64,000 nt of DNA from Alnus glutinosa (lineage: Eukaryota > Streptophyta > Magnoliopsida > Fagales > Betulaceae). A program made the position numbers and the translations under genes. Location of the stretch: the NCBI RefSeq assembly GCF_958979055.1, contig NC_084893.1, forward strand, positions 22,634,987 to 22,698,986, given 5' to 3'. Shown here in pieces: positions 58,421 through 64,000 of this stretch; position 1 is the stretch's first letter, and each line of letters opens with the position of its first letter. Under the pieces are notes generated by a model. That model was not told the origin of the DNA. It saw only the letters and a program-made list of their open reading frames with translations, and did no database searches.

Positions 58421-58933
58421 CAGGGCTGGCTCAAAGCCTAGGCGAGTTAGGCACTCGCCTAGGGTCCCCGATTTGATAAGGCCCAAAAAAAAATATTCTA
58501 GGCCCAATTTTTTTTTTAATTTAAGGCCCAAAATTTTTTTAGTAAGGTCCAAAAAAAAAATTCATAAAACTTAAGGCCTCTAAATAAGTAATTTAAAAAA
58601 TGACTTAATTTAATAAGGCCCCAATATAATAAGTCCATGGTAACTTATCAAATAGAAACTTAATAGAAAATGATTAATCTATTCAAAAGATTTAGATAGA
58701 ATATTTTGTTTTTGTTTACAAGTTGTTTAATTCAAAACCTAATGGAATGCAACTAGATAATGAAGGAACTAATGACTTGAAAAATCTTAGCACTAAACTT
58801 AAAAGTAGTGAAATCTAAGTGTTTAATTAATATAATAATAATATTAATTTTTTTTTTTTTTTACTTAAATTTTTTTTTAAGGCCCCATTTTGAAGTTTCG
58901 CCTAAGGCCCCAAAATAAATTGAGCCGGCCCTG
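58421..58933. mobile_element. hAT MITE, 513 bp, perfect 8-bp target duplication
   Basis: Ends CAGGGCTGGCTCAA and (reverse complement) CAGGGCCGGCTCAA. ATGAGACC is duplicated exactly at 58413-58420 and 58934-58941. Subterminal words CGCCTAGGGTCCCC and TCGCCTAAGGCCCC are also complementary in sense. The interior has repeated AAGGCCCAAA units and no coding frame. Confidence 0.92.
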
Positions 58934-59151
58934 ATGAGACCTGTAGTACAACATCAGTACCCCAGTGAAACACGCATACCATCATCAACTACCACCTCGA
59001 CCTGTTCCAACTTCGGATCGCCCACACAACTAGCAATATCGTCTATAACGACTACCAATCAAACACGGATGCGCTGATCAACTATAAAATTATTGGATTC
59101 AAGACCAAACATCACAACCGAAACTATGAACCATAGGCTCAGGTCTTTACA

Positions 59152-62100
59152 TGTAATATCCCAATTTTTTTTATAATAATAATTATATATATATATATAT
59201 ATATATAACTTATTTAGTAAGTTGTAAAGAAGAAAAAAAAAAGAAAAAAAGAAAAAGAAAAGAGGAAGCAACTTGCACGGCAAGTTGATTTATTTTCTTT
59301 TTAAAATCTTCTTCTTTCTTCTTCTTTCTTCTTTCTTCTTCCTTCTTCGCTACTTTTTCTTTCTTCTTCTATTATTTCTCCTCTCTTCTTCTTTCTTCCT
59401 GAGCACGCAGACACACACAGGGAGAGACAGAGAGATGAGAAGAGAGAGAGATTCGAGGGATAGAGAGAGAGAGTGAAACAGGGAGAGAGATGCCGAGAAA
59501 GGGGGAGTAAGAGATTGACGGGAGAGGAGAGAACTGGCGAACCGTCGACCCAGGTGGCACGATTCTCCGGTGGGTCGACGCCGGAGGGATCAGAACCCGA
59601 TTTCCGGTGGGTCTGACAGAGGCGAAGCAGAGAGGGAGAGCTGGAGGAGATCCGACCGTTGAAGGATCCTCTGGTGAAGCTACGGTGGCCGACCCTCCAG
59701 GAACGATTTTCCGGCGAGACAAGCCGATTTTCGGCGGGCTCAGGTGTTTTCCGGCCTAACCCATAACCCCGAACCCATCAAGGCCATGACCCATAAGAAT
59801 CCGTGACCCGTGTGTGTGTGTGCGCGACCCATATCGAACCCGAGAGAGAGATCCGGTGGGTTCCAGTGGCGATTTCTGGCGGTTCCGGTGGCGATTCCGG
59901 TGAACCCGTGACTCGGTGACTCGTTGATCTGAGACCCGGTGACTTGAAGGCTGGTTTCCGGCGAGGCAAAGGGGATCCAGCAGTTTTTGGAGGCGCGCTT
60001 TTCGGTTGTTTTCTGTGGTTTTCCGGTGGGTCGACCGTGGGTTGATTTTTTTTTGTAGTTGTGTAGCAATTTTCGGTAAGATTTCCAGTAACCTTGAGAT
60101 TTTAGGAAGAAATTTATATATATGTTTATTGTGATTAATACTAATTTTAGTCCTAAGATACTTTGAATTAGATTTAGATTTCTACTGATTTGGTGTGCTT
60201 TGGCTAATTGGGTATTTTGGAATTTTTGGCTGATTGGTTCTTGTTTTATTAATTTGGGTAGTTGACAGTGGTTGTAATGATTATGGTTGGGTTGTTGATG
60301 AATTTTAACTGATTTGGGTGAAGTTTTGGTGATGGGTATTCTTGTTTTTGGTTAAAAATTTTGGAAGATTTTGGGTATTAATTTATGTTTGAATATTAGT
60401 ACTGGAGATTATCAAGGTAAATAATTTTTATGATTTGATTCATAGTTGTTGATTTACTGAGAGTTTGATGATTTTCTGGATTATGATTATTGTTAAGATT
60501 GAGGGTTGATCGTTGGAAAGATTGTATTTGTTAGTTAGAATTTTTGAATGGTCTGTTAGGGTGCTCTAGAAGTAAGATAAGTCGTGAGTGTTATGTTTGG
60601 TGATTTCTGGATTCTATTTATAAACTGATTGTATGGGTATTGTGGTTCCTGTTTGTTGATCTTGGCTGAAATACTATTCTTTGTTGATGGGCGTTTTGGA
60701 GATTTGTTATTAATTATTGTAGTTAAGGATTATTATGTTTTTAGTGTTTAAAAGGATTCTGGAATAATTTAGGAGTGAGGGTTTTGGATTGGGTATATTA
60801 TGGATTTGATGTTTGATTGAGAGTGTAGGGAGTAGATGGTTATGAATTTTCTAGATGGTAGTGTTGGAATTTTTTTTGATACCTGGCTTTGAGGATGGCC
60901 GAATGGTTGTATGTGGGTAATTTAGTAATTGTTTGATAATAATCATTTGAGTATGGGTTTTCAGTGAGTATTGGAATTTTGAAGATATGTAGAGTACTTT
61001 TTATAAAAAGTTGTAGGATATATTGGTTAAATGTTTTAATCCTTGGATAGAGATTTTGTATATAGAATATACATATGAGATAATTTAGTTTAAGTCTTAG
61101 AATTGAAATTTCGGAACGATCAGCTAAATTTATTCTTGTGTTTTATTTAGGTAGAAGCTCGACTCCGAGGCTAACGGCTAGTCCAGGTAAGGGGATACAA
61201 CACCGAAAAACCCCAACAAGATTTTATTATAAATCTTTTGAAAAAGTGTTGGGGAATTTTACAAAGCGTTGCTCATGCGATTTTTAATGCCAAGCTTTAT
61301 TACTCATATGATATTGTTTAAAAATTTTGAGCATAAATCACAGTTTTGGTTAAGAGCATTTTTAAGAATTATGATTTATGCATAATTATAGTTAAGACTA
61401 AGAGCATTTTTAAAATTATGAATTATGCATACTCACAGATATGATTAAGAGCATATTTTAAAGTTATGATTTATGCATAATTACAGTCATAATTAAGAGC
61501 ATTTCAAAGTTGTGAAATATGCAATGATGAAAAAGAGAGCATTTGAAAGATATGATTACAGAGAATTCCAAAATAAATGACTCTATTTATGAATACAATT
61601 TTGAAAGAAAAGAGAATCTAAAGTTAAATTCTGCACATGACTACAGTTATAAAAGCGGCTCTTACAGTTTTGAAATAAAATTTACAGATAAAGCAAAGCC
61701 TACAGTATTACAGAAAACGTTCATGTGCAGTAATTGTTTAACCTTGAGGCACTACTACAGTTAGGATTGGTACCCATAGGGTAGCATGGCAAGCATACCG
61801 TAAATCGGTGTGTGCTACCATCCGAGGTTGGCCTTCACCTAGGGAAGACCCCCAACCCGGCGACTCTTCTCTGTGACGACAGGCTGAGTCTATAGGTCCT
61901 TTGGACAAAGCCAACGTGCGCCGCTCACGGGAATTGGCGGTGTAGAGTCTATAAGAGGTTAAACCACAGAGAAAGGATTAAAGAGAAAACTGATAAAAAG
62001 AATATACTGGATCATAATAAACTGTCATTCTCATTTATAAACTGTCATTCTTATATCATTATTCATATTCTACAATTCTTTTTAATTGTTCATATGCTAT

Positions 62101-62792
62101 GCCACCTGTCCTAAAACAATACATTTCATTTATGAATCATGCTTTAATATGTGTTTTCTTATAAAACATAAACAGCCTAGCATATCACTTCTCAGACAAT
62201 TTTTCATAACTTGAATCTCTAACTTATACTCAATCTAAAATCATATATTCATACTTCTAAACATCATCGTAATCTTAATATATTCAAATACACTTAAATC
62301 ATCTAGAATAAATTAAAATCAATATACTATTGGTTTAGGTTCTAATTCAATTTACTTTATGCAATTCATCATATGTGAAATTAATTCTTAACGGTGAGTA
62401 GAATAAATCTGTCATTATGCATGACTAAAGATTATGGCATAAAGGTTTATAGCATGTTTTATTTCCCCTGGTGTTGTATTTTCCTTACTGAGTTGTCGAA
62501 CTCACCCCTTCTTCCTCCACCCCTCTCCAGATGACAACCGTAAGATGAAGTCTTTTTCTTGTAAGGGCGTAGACCTCGCTGAGAGCGATAGTTCGTGATG
62601 AACCAACCAAACCCTAATATTGTATAGTATGATTTGTTCCTTTTGGAGTTCATGATTTTGTATAGATTTATAAATAGAAAGGTTTAAGAGAGTAGAAATT
62701 TTAAATTTATTTGTTGTAATTGCACGCTTCCATTTTATGATTTTAGTACTCAAACTCACGTTTCCCTTATTTACCAAAACGGGGGCGTGACA
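59152..62792 (+). mobile_element. Chromovirus (Tekay/Del-like) solo LTR, 3.64 kb
   Basis: Starts TGTAATATCCCAATTTTT and ends GGGGGCGTGACA. Perfect 5-bp duplication TTACA (59147-59151 and 62793-62797). Inside are a CT/GA-rich and CCGG-rich leader-like block (59280-60060) followed by GGTAAGATTT, then T/G-rich DNA (60110-61130). Repeated ATTATGCATAA/GAGCATTT units lie at 61330-61510 and a GC-rich block at 61740-61960. ACTGAGTTGTCGAACTCACCCC (62488-62509) and the GGGGGCGTGACA terminus are seen in long Tekay-type LTRs. No primer site, coding region or second LTR is present, so it is a solo LTR. Confidence 0.72.
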
Positions 62793-62797
62793 TTACA

Positions 62798-64000
62798 CAC
62801 ATGTGTCTGACATCTTTACATGGCGATCCGCACAACATATATTCAATTATCGAAGTTCATTTAGCAAAATAGCCATTAGTCTCAAGCATTTATGAAAGTT
62901 GTTAAGAAAAATTAGGCTCACAACATAATCTTTCATAAGAGATATGTATTAAAGAATATTCAGTTTATAAGAAAAATAATCATGTTGCATGATAAAAACT
63001 CATTTACTTACCTCAATTGCTCATCCTCATTCTCGGAAATTTTAAAAGACTAAGTTCACGCTCTACAAATTATACTATAATATTATACTTATTTCATATT
63101 AAAAACCTTAATCTTATACTTGAAACCCTAATCATGCATTTAAAAATCATAAGCATGCACTTAACCCTACTTAACATATTTTGCATTCATCGATCGATCG
63201 ATCCTCGAGGTTCAAACGATTGATGCCCTGCTAGAGGCTATAATCACTTAATTTAATCTACCAAAACCTAATTTCAAGCTCAACCAAGACTTCTAATGAT
63301 ATCAGAAGTGCTAATATACATCGTACATCATGGACATATGATAATTGTGACGTGCAACAGAATTTGATCGACCGTGACCTTTATCTAATAATGGCGGCCA
63401 TCGACGGTTGCTGGAGATGGGCTGAAAACTAGGTCAACAACAATAGGCCAATAATGGGTCACTATAGGCCAAATAATAGGGCCGACTTGGCGATAAATGG
63501 GCTAAAAATAGGTCTGAGTCACCAACAAGACCAACAATAAGCAAAATAACTAGGCCAACAAAGGGCCACGTATACGTCACTTTTTTCATTAATTTTTTTT
63601 TTCAAACCTAAAAAGCTTTTCATTTAGAGTTCCTATTTTTTAAATCACCTAGATGACTTGTCATTACGAACATGGAAGGATGAAAGCATTTTCGTAAGAG
63701 CTAAAAGACCAGTCGTTTAGGGGTCATATATGTTGAACCAACTAAACCACTTGTCATTTGGAGTAGAGAGGATGAAATAAACCATGTGAGGCGTGTGGCA
63801 TGACTGACAAAAAGCATTTCATGGGCACGTGAGAATCCCAATTTGGTTGATTTTTGTGCGGTTATGTAGATCGACCAATGTGCTTTTGATTGGTGTAATC
63901 AAAAGCTTGATAGGATGCTTGGAAGACAAGAATTTGAGGAAAATGTTTATTGAATGATGGTGAGGAATCCTAGGACGGAGGCACATCTGAAGGAAAAAAA
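62798..64000. other. Intergenic, no recognisable gene
   Basis: AT-rich DNA with a (CGAT)n stretch at 63189-63202 and repeated AATAGGCC/AGGCCAAT words at 63440-63560. The part up to about 63250 has LTR-like wording but no definable ends. Confidence 0.3.

Noticed and set aside
62793..62822. TCTTTACATG repeat (59144-59153 and 62813-62822) as a 10-bp target duplication
   Set aside because: It would place non-canonical LTR ends; the TTACA duplication directly abutting TG...CA termini fits better.

Overview
This is plant nuclear DNA, most likely from a woody eudicot (an inference from repeat style and intron structure). It is AT-rich, with two host genes that can be followed exon by exon. The remainder is mostly a dense, nested collection of transposable elements. 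I found no prokaryotic gene organisation, CRISPR array, tRNA gene or intact rRNA gene.

Host genes. Both are on the minus strand and both encode PLP-dependent aminotransferases of different fold classes. The gene at 3526-6117 has 5 exons and 348 aa and is a fold-type IV (D-amino acid / branched-chain aminotransferase-like) enzyme. The gene at 10433-15920 has 7 exons and 412 aa and is a tyrosine/nicotianamine aminotransferase-like fold-type I enzyme. All splice phases close and all introns are GT-AG. Their introns and the spacer between them carry small DNA transposons; a 180-bp one in intron 6 of the second gene has a perfect 9-bp target duplication.

16-30 kb. Intergenic DNA with low-complexity tracts, MITEs, two LINE relics (RNase H near 18.6 kb, reverse transcriptase near 28.4 kb), a non-autonomous CACTA-type element (26687-28158, GTG duplicated on both sides) and a chromovirus-type LTR candidate.

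30-35 kb. A 4.8-kb hAT-type element (30193-34978, perfect 8-bp target duplication) has been entered by a copia-type solo LTR (33273-34355, perfect 5-bp duplication) and by a foldback MITE, which was itself split by a gypsy-type solo LTR.

36-57.4 kb. One nested complex. The outer layer is an Athila-like LTR retrotransposon on the minus strand, with tRNA-Asp primer site, gag and protease but no visible RT or integrase; its 3' LTR is truncated. Inside it lie a 3.6-kb hAT element that itself contains a MULE-type MITE, and a 10.7-kb Ty3/gypsy Tat-lineage element (42471-53199, duplication ACTGG). The Tat element carries decayed gag-pol on the minus strand and, on the opposite strand, a broken extra ORF with its own TATA box.

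57.4-64 kb. A truncated Cassandra-type LTR containing 5S rRNA-derived sequence abuts the outer element. It is followed by a hAT MITE with a perfect 8-bp duplication and a 3.64-kb chromovirus-type solo LTR with a perfect 5-bp duplication.
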